Assembly: GCA_035493475.1 (NCBI GenBank)
Contig: DATJIF010000058.1
Location: 62,001 to 126,000, forward strand
Length of the DNA: 64,000 nt
Direction: 5' to 3'
Origin: Actinospica sp035493475
Lineage (GTDB): Bacteria; Actinomycetota; Actinomycetes; Streptomycetales; Catenulisporaceae
Below are positions 42,170 through 50,300 of the stretch, one piece after another. A model generated the notes under the pieces. The model was not told the origin of the DNA. It saw nothing but the letters and a program-made list of their open reading frames with translations, and made no database searches. The first letter of the stretch is position 1, and every line of letters begins with the position of its first letter. The position numbers were made by a program, and so were the translations under genes.

Positions 42170-43843
42170 TCAACGGTTGACGCGGATGTCGACGACGGCC
42201 GTGGTCCCGCCGCGTACGGCTCGCAGCGCCGCTTCCAGCAGGGGCCGCAGTTCCTCGGGCTCGGTGACGGTCAGGCCGACCTGGCCGAAGGGGACTGCGA
42301 GAGCGGCGATGTTGGGCTGGTCGGACAGGTCCACGCCGCGGAAGTCGTCCTGCTCGACCGCCGTGCCGTCAGGGTAGAAACGCAGGTGGTTGAGCTTCAT
42401 CGACAGGTACTGCCGGTTGTTGAACACGACGATGAGCAGCGGCAGGCCGAGGCTGCGTGAGGCGCTGAGCGACTGCACGATCGGGTTGTAGAGGAACGAT
42501 CCGTCGCCGACCGTGAGCGCCACCTCGCGGGTCGGGTCCGCGAGCTTCACGCCGAGTGCGACGCCGATGCCCTGGCCCAGGCCGCCCTGCACGTAGCTGT
42601 ACCGGCCGGGGCGGTCCGCCTTCAGCCGGGATTGGACGACGCGTGCGTGCGTGATCGTCTCGTCGATGACGGCGGCGTCCGGGTCGAGGAGTTCGCGGAG
42701 GCAGTCGACGACGTCGGATGGGTCGATGCCGTCAGTGGCTGGGCGCGGTCGCTCAGCAGGCGGCGCGGCGAACGTCTCGCGCCGGGCCGCTACCGACTCC
42801 TCGTCGGCGATGGGCCGGGTCGTCTGGGTCAGGGCCCGTAGGGTCGGTGCCACGTCGCCCTCGAGGTACTGGTCTGCGCCGAGTACCTGGTAGTCGACGT
42901 ACGGGCGGTGCGGTACGTCGTCGATCACCAGTACGCGCGCGTCGGCGGGGCGGTTGCTCGGAGGGTAGTACGGTGCGCGGCAGCAGATCAGCACTATGAG
43001 GTCGGCCTCGGCGGTCAGCGCTGCCGGGTCGCCGCCGCGGTGTAGGCGGTGCGTGCGGGGGAAGTTCGCGCAGACGGCCGACTGCGGTTCGATGACGGGG
43101 ACCTCGAGGGCCTCCGCCAGTTCGAGGAGGGCCTCGAAGCCATCCGGGTGACGGCCCGCCGACTCGGTGAGGATGACCGGGTGCCGCGCCGTGGCCAGCA
43201 GGTCTGCGGCGCGCTCCAACTCGGGGCGGGTGCTCACGCGGGCGCCCGGTTCCGGCACCGGACCGGCCGCGGCGGGTCTGGTCCACGGCTGGAGCAGCAC
43301 CTCCATCGGCACGTTCAGGTACACCGGGCCGGCGGGGGCGCGGCGGGCCAGCTCTGCAGCGCGCACGACGTGGCCGTATGTGGTCGAGGCGTCTCCGACC
43401 TGCGTGGACCACTTCGTGAATGGTGCCGCGACCGCCTGGGGGCCGCCGACGATGGAGAGGTTGCGGTACCACTGCGAGCCGGGGTCGGTGCCCGCCTCGC
43501 CGTACGTGGTGGACTCGGCGGAGGCGACGACCATCGGCACGCCGGTCAGCAGCGCGCCGTGGATCCCGTTCGCCCCCTGGAGCAGCCCCGGGACCGCGTG
43601 CAGCAGTACGAGCTGGGGCCGTCCGGTGGCCAGCGTGTATCCGGTGCACATCGCGACCGCGAGGGTCTCGTGCATCAGGTCCAGGTAGCGCGGCCCCGGC
43701 GTTTTGTCGCGCCGCTGCCGGGCCAGCGCCTCCCAGACCGGGGCCCATTCGGAGCCGGAGGAGCAGAACACGACGTCCACGCCCACGTCCCGGCAGGCGG
43801 CGAGGATCGCCTCGCCGCCGTCGAGCTGCGGTGACTCCGTCAT
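42170..43843 (-). CDS. Thiamine diphosphate-dependent decarboxylase/lyase
   Basis: A 557-residue ThDP enzyme. The activating Glu is in YLDLMHETLAVAMCTGY. The central domain has PVILTESAGRHPDGFEALLE, and the cofactor motif is VGDGSFLYNPIVQSLSAS, ending in VFNN. The overall pattern is that of acetolactate-synthase or benzoylformate-decarboxylase-like enzymes; no FAD or regulatory-subunit features are obvious. ATG 43843 shares one base with the upstream stop. It could decarboxylate a 2-keto acid linking the Ldh2-like and aldehyde dehydrogenase steps in the operon. Confidence 0.87.
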   Translation of the reverse strand: MTESPQLDGGEAILAACRDVGVDVVFCSSGSEWAPVWEALARQRRDKTPGPRYLDLMHETLAVAMCTGYTLATGRPQLVLLHAVPGLLQGANGIHGALLTGVPMVVASAESTTYGEAGTDPGSQWYRNLSIVGGPQAVAAPFTKWSTQVGDASTTYGHVVRAAELARRAPAGPVYLNVPMEVLLQPWTRPAAAGPVPEPGARVSTRPELERAADLLATARHPVILTESAGRHPDGFEALLELAEALEVPVIEPQSAVCANFPRTHRLHRGGDPAALTAEADLIVLICCRAPYYPPSNRPADARVLVIDDVPHRPYVDYQVLGADQYLEGDVAPTLRALTQTTRPIADEESVAARRETFAAPPAERPRPATDGIDPSDVVDCLRELLDPDAAVIDETITHARVVQSRLKADRPGRYSYVQGGLGQGIGVALGVKLADPTREVALTVGDGSFLYNPIVQSLSASRSLGLPLLIVVFNNRQYLSMKLNHLRFYPDGTAVEQDDFRGVDLSDQPNIAALAVPFGQVGLTVTEPEELRPLLEAALRAVRGGTTAVVDIRVNR

Positions 43844-44712
43844 CAGGCGCTTCCCTCCGGGACCGGCCAGCCCAGGCACTCGCTGATCCCCCGTCCCATG
43901 ATCCACTCCAGCTCGTCCTCCGTGAAGCCGAAGTGCTCGGTGAACTGCGCGACCGTGTCCGTCCAGGTGATGCCGTGCCCCATCAGCCGGGTGATGTCGG
44001 TGCCCCAGAAGGCGCGCTGCGGGCCCATCTTGTCCACGACCTCGCGCACGTACTTGGCGATGTTGAGGTTGGGGAAGGGGTGCGTCGAGTAGCCGGGCAC
44101 CGCCGACACCTTGACGTGGATGTTCGGATGCTTGCACAGGTCGGCGGTCTCCTGCACCCAGTAGCCGATCGCGTCGTCCACGCAGCGGGCCATGATGCCC
44201 ATGTGGTCGATGATCAGCTTCAGGTCCGGATGCCGCTCGGCGATCTGGCCGAGCTCCGCCTTCCAGATCGGTGCGTGCACCATCGTGACCAGGCCGAGCT
44301 CCTCGGCCAGCGGCCAGTACCAGTCGCAGGTCCCGTCGATCATCCAGTTGCGGTCGATCGGCCGGTGGAAGGTGAGCCGCGTGCCCTTGACGTGCGGGTT
44401 CGCCGCGAACTGGCGCATCAGCTCCGCGCCCTCCTCGGGCTTGTTCTGCGGCACGCGGGCCATCACGCCGAAGCGGTCCGGGTGTGCCTCGCAGGCCTCG
44501 AGCGCGTAGTCGATCCGGTCGCCCTCCCAGGACGGCGGCACGATCAGCGCGCGGTCCACGCCCGCCTCGTCCATCAGCCGGAGCGCCTCCTGGTAGCTGA
44601 ACGCCTCCTCGCGGTGGCCGTTGAGCCGGATCCGCTCGCGCGCCCCGGGGACCCAGGGGCGGTCGGGGGTCTCTTCCTTCCACACGTGGATCTGGGTGTC
44701 GACGATGAACAT
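43843..44712 (-). CDS. Amidohydrolase-2 family hydrolase/decarboxylase
   Basis: A 289-residue TIM-barrel hydrolase. VDTQIHVWKEETPDRPWVPG holds the first metal histidines, VTMVHAPIW and LIIDHMGIMA later ones, and FWGTDITRLMG the conserved Asp. The family includes 2-pyrone-4,6-dicarboxylate lactonase and ACMSD-like decarboxylases of aromatic breakdown. GAGGA lies seven bases before ATG 44712. It is the middle gene of the five-gene operon. Confidence 0.88.
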   Translation of the reverse strand: MFIVDTQIHVWKEETPDRPWVPGARERIRLNGHREEAFSYQEALRLMDEAGVDRALIVPPSWEGDRIDYALEACEAHPDRFGVMARVPQNKPEEGAELMRQFAANPHVKGTRLTFHRPIDRNWMIDGTCDWYWPLAEELGLVTMVHAPIWKAELGQIAERHPDLKLIIDHMGIMARCVDDAIGYWVQETADLCKHPNIHVKVSAVPGYSTHPFPNLNIAKYVREVVDKMGPQRAFWGTDITRLMGHGITWTDTVAQFTEHFGFTEDELEWIMGRGISECLGWPVPEGSA

Positions 44713-44737
44713 GGGGTCGTCCTCGCTATCTGTTTCG

Positions 44738-45937
44738 CTACTTCGCGGTGGTGATGCGGCCGGCCACGTACTCGGCGATGGCCAGGCTCGACGTGGCTGC
44801 GGGGGAGGGGGCGTTGCGCACGGCCGTGACCGGGCCGAGCGTGCTCAGCCGGAAGTCGTCGACCAGCGAGCCGTCCCGGTCCACGGCCTGTGCGCGCACC
44901 CCGGCCGGGGCTGCGACCAGGTCGCCGGTGGTCAGTTCGGGCACGTAGGCGCGGGCGGCGGCGGTGAACGCGCGCTTGGAGAGGGAGCCGCGGTACTCGT
45001 GTAGGCCCATCCGCCAGTGCTGCCGGAACAGCCGGAGCGAGCCGGGCCAGGTCAGGGTTCGATAGAGGTCGGCGGGCCGCACGTCGGTGCGCCGGTAGCC
45101 CTCCTTCGCCAGCGCGAGCACGGCGTTCGGCCCGACGTCCACGCCGCCGTCCACGCGCGGCGTCAGGTGCACGCCGAGGAACGGGTACGCCGGATCGGGC
45201 ACCGGGTAGACCAGGCCGTTGACGAGGCCGCGGCGTTCCGGGACGAGCCGGTAGTACTCGCCGCGGAAGGGCACGATCGCAGGTCCCTGATCGTCACCCG
45301 CGAGCCGGGCCACGGTGTCGGACTGCAGTCCCGCGCACAGCACCAGCCGGTCGAACCCGTGCCGCACGCCGCGGCTGTGCACCGCGACCCGTTCGCCGTC
45401 GCGCTCGATCCGGGTGACCGGCGTGTCGAGCAGCACGGTCCCGCCGAGCTTCGTCAGGTCACTGACAAGGGCGCGCGCGATGATCGGATAGTCGACGATC
45501 GCGGTGGTGGGGGAGTGCAGTACCGCCACGCCGCGCACGTGCGGTTCGAGTTCGCGTAGCTCCTCCGGCCCGAGGCGGCGCACGCGCGGCACGCCGTTGC
45601 CCGCGGCCCGTTTCTCCAGCTCGTCCAGCCGGGCGCGCTCGACCTCGTCCCGCGCGACGATGACCTTGCCGATCTCGCGGTATTCGAGCCCGTGCACGCC
45701 GCAGAACTCCCTGATCAGCTCGACGCCGCGGCGGCACAGCGTGGCCTTGAGCGAGCCGGGGGTGTAGTAGATCCCTGAGTGCACGACGCCGGAGTTGTGC
45801 CCGGACTGGTGCGCGCAGACGTCCCGCTCCTTCTCGAAGACGGTGACCTCGGCGCCGGTCGTCTGCGCGAGCTGCCGGGCCACGGCCAGACCGACCAGGC
45901 CCGCGCCGACCACGCCGATCCGCCGCGGCGACGTCAC
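44738..45937 (-). CDS. FAD-dependent 2-hydroxyglutarate oxidase-like protein (LhgO family)
   Basis: A 399-residue DAO-fold flavoprotein. The FAD loop is RIGVVGAGLVGLAVARQLA, followed by HQSGHNSGVVHSGIYYTPGS, which is the L-2-hydroxyglutarate oxidase signature; the product-side motif is WRMGLHEYRGSL. LhgO oxidises L-2-hydroxyglutarate to 2-oxoglutarate, but catabolic-operon relatives may accept other 2-hydroxy acids. GTG 45937 overlaps the ALDH stop as GTGA. With the Ldh2-like enzyme, the operon carries two 2-hydroxy-acid dehydrogenating enzymes. Confidence 0.88.
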   Translation of the reverse strand: MTSPRRIGVVGAGLVGLAVARQLAQTTGAEVTVFEKERDVCAHQSGHNSGVVHSGIYYTPGSLKATLCRRGVELIREFCGVHGLEYREIGKVIVARDEVERARLDELEKRAAGNGVPRVRRLGPEELRELEPHVRGVAVLHSPTTAIVDYPIIARALVSDLTKLGGTVLLDTPVTRIERDGERVAVHSRGVRHGFDRLVLCAGLQSDTVARLAGDDQGPAIVPFRGEYYRLVPERRGLVNGLVYPVPDPAYPFLGVHLTPRVDGGVDVGPNAVLALAKEGYRRTDVRPADLYRTLTWPGSLRLFRQHWRMGLHEYRGSLSKRAFTAAARAYVPELTTGDLVAAPAGVRAQAVDRDGSLVDDFRLSTLGPVTAVRNAPSPAATSSLAIAEYVAGRITTAK

Positions 45938-47409
45938 TCGGCACCGCCGAAGCGGATCGCGACCGTCTTCACGCGGGTGTAGAAGCGCAGTGCCTCCGCG
46001 CCCTGCTCCTTGAACGCGGATCCGGACGCGCCGAACCCGCCGAAGGGCATATGCACGTCCCATCCCGGCGTCGGCAGATTCACCGCGACCTGACCGACTT
46101 CGGCGCGGCGGGCGAACTCGTGCGCGTGCCGCAGGCTCGTGGTGAAGACGCCCGCGGCCAGGCCGTACGCAGAGTCGTTGACCGCGTCGACCGCCTCATC
46201 GAAGCCCTCGACGATGCGTACGGCGGCGACCGGGCCGAACACCTCGTCGCGCCAGATGCTCATGTCTTGACCAACATCGGTCAGCACGGTCGGCGCGACG
46301 TAGCATCCGTGCTCGTATTCGCCGTCTTTCGGTGCGTGGCCGCCGGTCGCGACGGTCGCACCCTCGGCCCTCGCGCGCTCGATGTGGCCGAGCACGTCAG
46401 TCTGCTGACGCTCGCTGACCAGCGGGCCCATCGTCGTCGCGGCGTCGGAGCCGGGCCCGAGCCGAAGGCCCTCCGCGTACGCGACGAGCCCGGCGATGAC
46501 CTCGTCGGCGACCGCGCGGTCCACGACGATCCGGCTGGTCGCCGTGCAGCGCTGACCGGCCTGGCCGAACACGGCGGCGGCCACCGTCGGGATCGCGAGC
46601 GCGAGGTCCGCGTCGGCGAGGACGGCCGTCGCGTTCTTCCCGCCCATCTCCGTCTGCAGCCGCACGTCGCGCCCGGCCAGCCGACGCTGCAGCACCCGGC
46701 CGACCTCGGTGCTCCCGGTGAAGGACACCGCCGCCAGCCGCGGATCGTCGAGCAGCGTGTCAGAGATCTCACTCGCCCTGCCGAGCGCCACGCCGTACAC
46801 GCCGGCCGGGATTCCGGCGTCGTGCAGCGCGCGGGCGAGGTGCAGCGCGACGAGCGGGGTGTCCGTCGCGGGCTTGAGGATCACCGCGTTGCCCGCGACC
46901 AGCGCGGGCGCGGACTTGCGCGCCGGGGTGATCAGCGGGTCGTTCCACGGCGTGATCAGCGTGACGATCCCGAGCGGCTCGGTGCGCACGCTGGTCTCGG
47001 TGCCGGGCCGCGCGTCGGCGAGCAGCTGCCCGTACGGCTGACGGGCCCAGGACGCGTAGTACTCGAAGAAGTCCGCGGCCTTGGCGACCTCGCCGGCGGC
47101 CTCCGCGAGGGTCTTGCCCATCTCGGAGACGAGGTCGGCCACGATCGCCGCCGAACGCTCGCGCAGCAGCCCGGCCGCGCGGGCCAGCACCGCGCCGCGC
47201 TCGACGGGCGAGGCCGCGGCCCAGCCGGCAGCCGCCGCGTCCGCGACGTCGTAGAGCTCTGTCACCTCGGCCGCCGTCATCGCCGGGACGCGCGCCACGA
47301 TCCGCCGCGTGTCCGCGGGGTCGAGCACGGCCACCGAGCGCCCGTCCGCCGGCGCCGGCCACCGTCCGCCGACGAGCCTCGGCTCGGTCCTCACCTGAAT
47401 AGGGTTCAC
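45934..47409 (-). CDS. Aldehyde dehydrogenase (semialdehyde type)
   Basis: A 491-residue ALDH. TLITPWNDPLITPARKSAPAL, the catalytic Glu in QTEMGGKNATAVLAD and the catalytic Cys in AGQRCTATSRIVV are the motifs; the C-terminal GFGASGSAFKEQG segment is like the 2,5-dioxovalerate (alpha-ketoglutarate semialdehyde) dehydrogenase group. That would fit the LhgO-like next gene, since both would yield 2-oxoglutarate. GTG 47409 has AGGAG ten bases upstream. It is the first gene of the minus-strand operon, divergent from the MFS pump. Confidence 0.87.
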   Translation of the reverse strand: MNPIQVRTEPRLVGGRWPAPADGRSVAVLDPADTRRIVARVPAMTAAEVTELYDVADAAAAGWAAASPVERGAVLARAAGLLRERSAAIVADLVSEMGKTLAEAAGEVAKAADFFEYYASWARQPYGQLLADARPGTETSVRTEPLGIVTLITPWNDPLITPARKSAPALVAGNAVILKPATDTPLVALHLARALHDAGIPAGVYGVALGRASEISDTLLDDPRLAAVSFTGSTEVGRVLQRRLAGRDVRLQTEMGGKNATAVLADADLALAIPTVAAAVFGQAGQRCTATSRIVVDRAVADEVIAGLVAYAEGLRLGPGSDAATTMGPLVSERQQTDVLGHIERARAEGATVATGGHAPKDGEYEHGCYVAPTVLTDVGQDMSIWRDEVFGPVAAVRIVEGFDEAVDAVNDSAYGLAAGVFTTSLRHAHEFARRAEVGQVAVNLPTPGWDVHMPFGGFGASGSAFKEQGAEALRFYTRVKTVAIRFGGAE

Positions 47410-47635
47410 CGCTGCGCACTCCTGCTCCGCCCCGTCCGTCGTTCGGCGGGGTCTCACGAGAGTAGGAGCCGGTCACAGGCCGCCGAAATGGGGCGATGCG
47501 CAAACTAAGCTGTACGCGGGACGCGGCCGGGTGGGTCGTGGGTGCAGCTTATTTTGACGAATTGCGTGGTGTCCCGCGCGTGGCGACGGCGTGATACTCC
47601 GGTGACCGTCTCCGCACAGTGAGGTGCAAAAGTCG
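47410..47635. promoter_or_regulatory. 226-bp divergent intergenic region (ALDH operon / MFS pump)
   Basis: No gene is supported here. It must hold two promoters. A TTGACG lies near 47557 in a short A/T-richer patch (TTATTTTGACGAATTG), but no matching -10 follows at the right distance. CGCGGGAC and its complement GTCCCGCG recur about 60 bp apart, too far for a terminator. No operator related to region A was found. Confidence 0.4.
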
Positions 47636-49219
47636 ATGTCCCAGCGCTCATCTACGCAACACGCCAGGGCCACGATCGCCCTGGCCTGCCTCGGCGTGTT
47701 CGTCTCCTATCTGCCCGTGGTGGGAGTCTCCACCGCGCTTCCGGTGATCCAACAGGCACTCGACGCCTCGACGGCCGGGCTGCAGTGGATCACGGACGCA
47801 TTCATCCTGCCGACCACGGCGCTCCTGCTCTCCTTCGGCGTGATCGGCGACCTGTACGGCCGCAAGAAGGTCTATCTCGGCGGCCTGACCTGCACGATCG
47901 TCGGCTGCCTGATCGCCCTGACCGCGCACGGCGTGGTGCAGGTGTGCGTCGGTCAGGCGCTCACCGGCATCGGCACGGCCGCGCTGCTGCCGTCCACGAT
48001 CGGCCTGATCGCGCACGTCTGCCCCGACCACAAGGCCCGGGCCAGCGCGATCGCCGCGTGGACCGCGTCCCTCGGCCTCGGGCTGACGCTCGGCCCGCTG
48101 TTCAACGGCCTGATCCTGGAGCACGTCGGCTGGCGCTGGATCTTCCTGCCGACGCTCGTGCTCGGCGCCGTCATCACCGTGGTCGGCGCGCTGCTGGTGG
48201 TCGACTCGCGCTCGGACCGGGAGCGGCACCTCGACCTGCCCGGCCAGATCCTCGCCGTGCTCGGCATCACCGGCGTCGTGTACGGCGTCATCAAGGGCGG
48301 CGGCACGGCGGGTTGGAGCTCGCCGCTGGTCATCGGCGCGTTCGTGCTGGCGGTCCTGGCCCTCGGCGCCTTCGTGTTCGTCGAGCGCGAGACGTATCCG
48401 ATGCTTGACATGCGGCTGTTCCGCTCGCCCGCGTTCTCCGGCGCCGCGATCGTGATGGCCGTGCTGCTGTTCGCGCAGGTCGGCCTGGTCTTCGCGCTCA
48501 GCGAGTACTTCGGCCTGGTGCGGCACGCCTCGACCTGGGACATCGGCCTGCGGCTGATCGCGCTCAACGGCTTCACCGTCGTGCTCGGCCCGCTCGTCGG
48601 CCGGATGATGAACCGGCTGAGTCCCGGCCTGGTGCTCTTCGCCGGCCTCGTCATCGCCGGGGTCGGCGCGCTGCTGGTCAACGTTTTCGACGCCGGCACC
48701 GGCACCGGGAAGGCCGCGCTGGTCATCGCCGTGCTCGGCATCGGGATCGCGCTGGCGATGGCGCCGATCACGACGATCGCGGTGAACAGCGTGCCGCGCC
48801 GGCTCGCCGCCACCGCTGGCTCGGCCAACAGCGCCCTGCGACAGATCGGCAGCGCGCTCGGCCCGGCGATCTTCGGCGTGATCCTCACCAACCGCACCCT
48901 CGCCACGCTGCCCGGGCACCTCGCCGCGTCCGGCCTCGGCCAGGCGGACCAGGGGCAGGTCAACGGCACGGTCTCCGCGGTCGGCATCCAGGCGGGCGCG
49001 TTCCTGCACCTGTCCACGGCGCAGTCCACCGGCGAGGCGCTCGGCGCGTACGGGGCCAGCTTCACCGACGCGCTGCACACGTGCGCGCTGGTCGGCGGCA
49101 TCGGCATCCTGGCCGCGGCGGTCGTCTCGCTGGTGCTGATCGGGGTCCGCAACCGCGGCGCCGCCGAGGAGCCCGCGGCCGCCGCGACCCTCGCCGCCGA
49201 CGGCGCGGCGCTGGGCTGA
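47636..49219 (+). CDS. MFS transporter, DHA2 (EmrB/QacA-like)
   Basis: A 527-residue membrane protein with about fourteen helices. VGVSTALPVIQQALDASTAG, LLLSFGVIGDLYGRKKVYLG and LTGIGTAALLPSTIGLIAHV are the DHA2 motifs A-C. ATG 47636 has GAGG about 11 bases upstream; GTG 47624 is in frame. It differs clearly from the truncated pump at the left edge. Drug or metabolite efflux is expected. The LacI-family gene follows after 55 bp and may regulate it. Confidence 0.88.
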   Translation: MSQRSSTQHARATIALACLGVFVSYLPVVGVSTALPVIQQALDASTAGLQWITDAFILPTTALLLSFGVIGDLYGRKKVYLGGLTCTIVGCLIALTAHGVVQVCVGQALTGIGTAALLPSTIGLIAHVCPDHKARASAIAAWTASLGLGLTLGPLFNGLILEHVGWRWIFLPTLVLGAVITVVGALLVVDSRSDRERHLDLPGQILAVLGITGVVYGVIKGGGTAGWSSPLVIGAFVLAVLALGAFVFVERETYPMLDMRLFRSPAFSGAAIVMAVLLFAQVGLVFALSEYFGLVRHASTWDIGLRLIALNGFTVVLGPLVGRMMNRLSPGLVLFAGLVIAGVGALLVNVFDAGTGTGKAALVIAVLGIGIALAMAPITTIAVNSVPRRLAATAGSANSALRQIGSALGPAIFGVILTNRTLATLPGHLAASGLGQADQGQVNGTVSAVGIQAGAFLHLSTAQSTGEALGAYGASFTDALHTCALVGGIGILAAAVVSLVLIGVRNRGAAEEPAAAATLAADGAALG

Positions 49220-49274
49220 CGCCCGGCCGAGCTCCCCGATCCCGCCGGGACGTGACCCTAGAATCGTGGTCATC

Positions 49275-50183
49275 ATGGTCACGCCCCGGCGGGTCACGCT
49301 CAACGACGTGGCGGCGGCGAGCGGAGTCTCGCGCGCCACGGCCGGTTTCGTGCTGTCCAACGACAAGAACCAGACGATCTCCGGCGCGACCCGGGAGCGG
49401 GTGCTCACGGCGGCGCGCGAACTCGGGTACGTGCCGAACGGCGTGGCCAGGGCATTGCGCGAGGGCTCGTCGCGGGTCGTCGTCCTCGAGATCGACTGGG
49501 CCTACGACGGCAACTACGCGCGCAGCTACATCCGCGGCCTCGACGCCGAACTCACCGCGCACGACCACACGCTGCTCGTGCGGCACGGCCCGAGCAGCGA
49601 GCGGTCCACCGAGCAGGTGCTGCACGCGATCACGCCCCGCGCGATCCTGCGGTTCGCCGAGCCGTACCGCAGCGGCCACGACGTCGTGGACAGCGGCGGC
49701 GGCTGGCGCGACGGACTCGCCGCGCACGTGGCGCTGCAGCTCGAATACCTCGTCCAGCACGGCCACTCGCACATCGCGATCGCCATGCCCCCGCACAAGT
49801 CGCCGCTGACCGAGGCGCGCCACCGGCTCACCCTTCAGCACGCGAAGACACTCGGCCTGCCCGCCCCGCCCCGCTTCAAAGCCGACGCGGTGGACCGGTT
49901 CCGCCGTGAACACCCGGAAACCACCGCCATCGCAGCCTTCTCCGACGACGTGGCCCTGCGCGTCATCCGGTCGCTGCGTGACATGGGGCTGTCGGTCCCC
50001 GGCGACGTGGCGGTCATCGGCTTCGACGACACCGAGTACGGCGCGCTCGCCACCCCCGCGCTCACCACGCTGCACGTCGACGCCGAGGCGCACGGCCGCC
50101 TCACCGCGCGCACCGTCCTCGGCCTCGATACCGACGGCCTGTCACCTATCCCGGGCCGCGTCGTCGAACGCGAGTCCGTCTGA
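49275..50183 (+). CDS. LacI-family transcriptional regulator
   Basis: A 302-residue protein. The helix-turn-helix and hinge are RVTLNDVAAASGVSRATAGF through GYVPNGVARALREGS; the ligand domain has AIAAFSDDVALRVIRSLRDMG and VPGDVAVIGFDDTEYGAL. It is shorter than the usual 330-340 residues, with the first half of the effector domain compact around IRGLDAELTAHDHTLL. GTG 49266 is an alternative start. It may repress the MFS gene or the glycosidase pair at 57 kb, whose promoter carries LacI-type palindromes. Confidence 0.88.
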   Translation: MVTPRRVTLNDVAAASGVSRATAGFVLSNDKNQTISGATRERVLTAARELGYVPNGVARALREGSSRVVVLEIDWAYDGNYARSYIRGLDAELTAHDHTLLVRHGPSSERSTEQVLHAITPRAILRFAEPYRSGHDVVDSGGGWRDGLAAHVALQLEYLVQHGHSHIAIAMPPHKSPLTEARHRLTLQHAKTLGLPAPPRFKADAVDRFRREHPETTAIAAFSDDVALRVIRSLRDMGLSVPGDVAVIGFDDTEYGALATPALTTLHVDAEAHGRLTARTVLGLDTDGLSPIPGRVVERESV

Positions 50184-50300
50184 GGCTTTCACCCGAGTGG
50201 GGCAATACCGGCCATAGCAGTACGCGTTCACGCGCATGTAATTCGCGATCTACCATTCAGACCCTTGCCTGCTTTGCCATAAGGCCTCGCTACGTGCAGA

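Noticed and set aside
47515..47590. Inverted repeat CGCGGGAC / GTCCCGCG as terminator
   Set aside because: Loop of about 50 bases and a position in a divergent promoter region, where no terminator is expected.
47648..49408. 586-codon minus-strand frame opposite the DHA2 pump
   Set aside because: Translation is a string of Asp/Arg/Gln/His; the plus strand encodes clear membrane helices.
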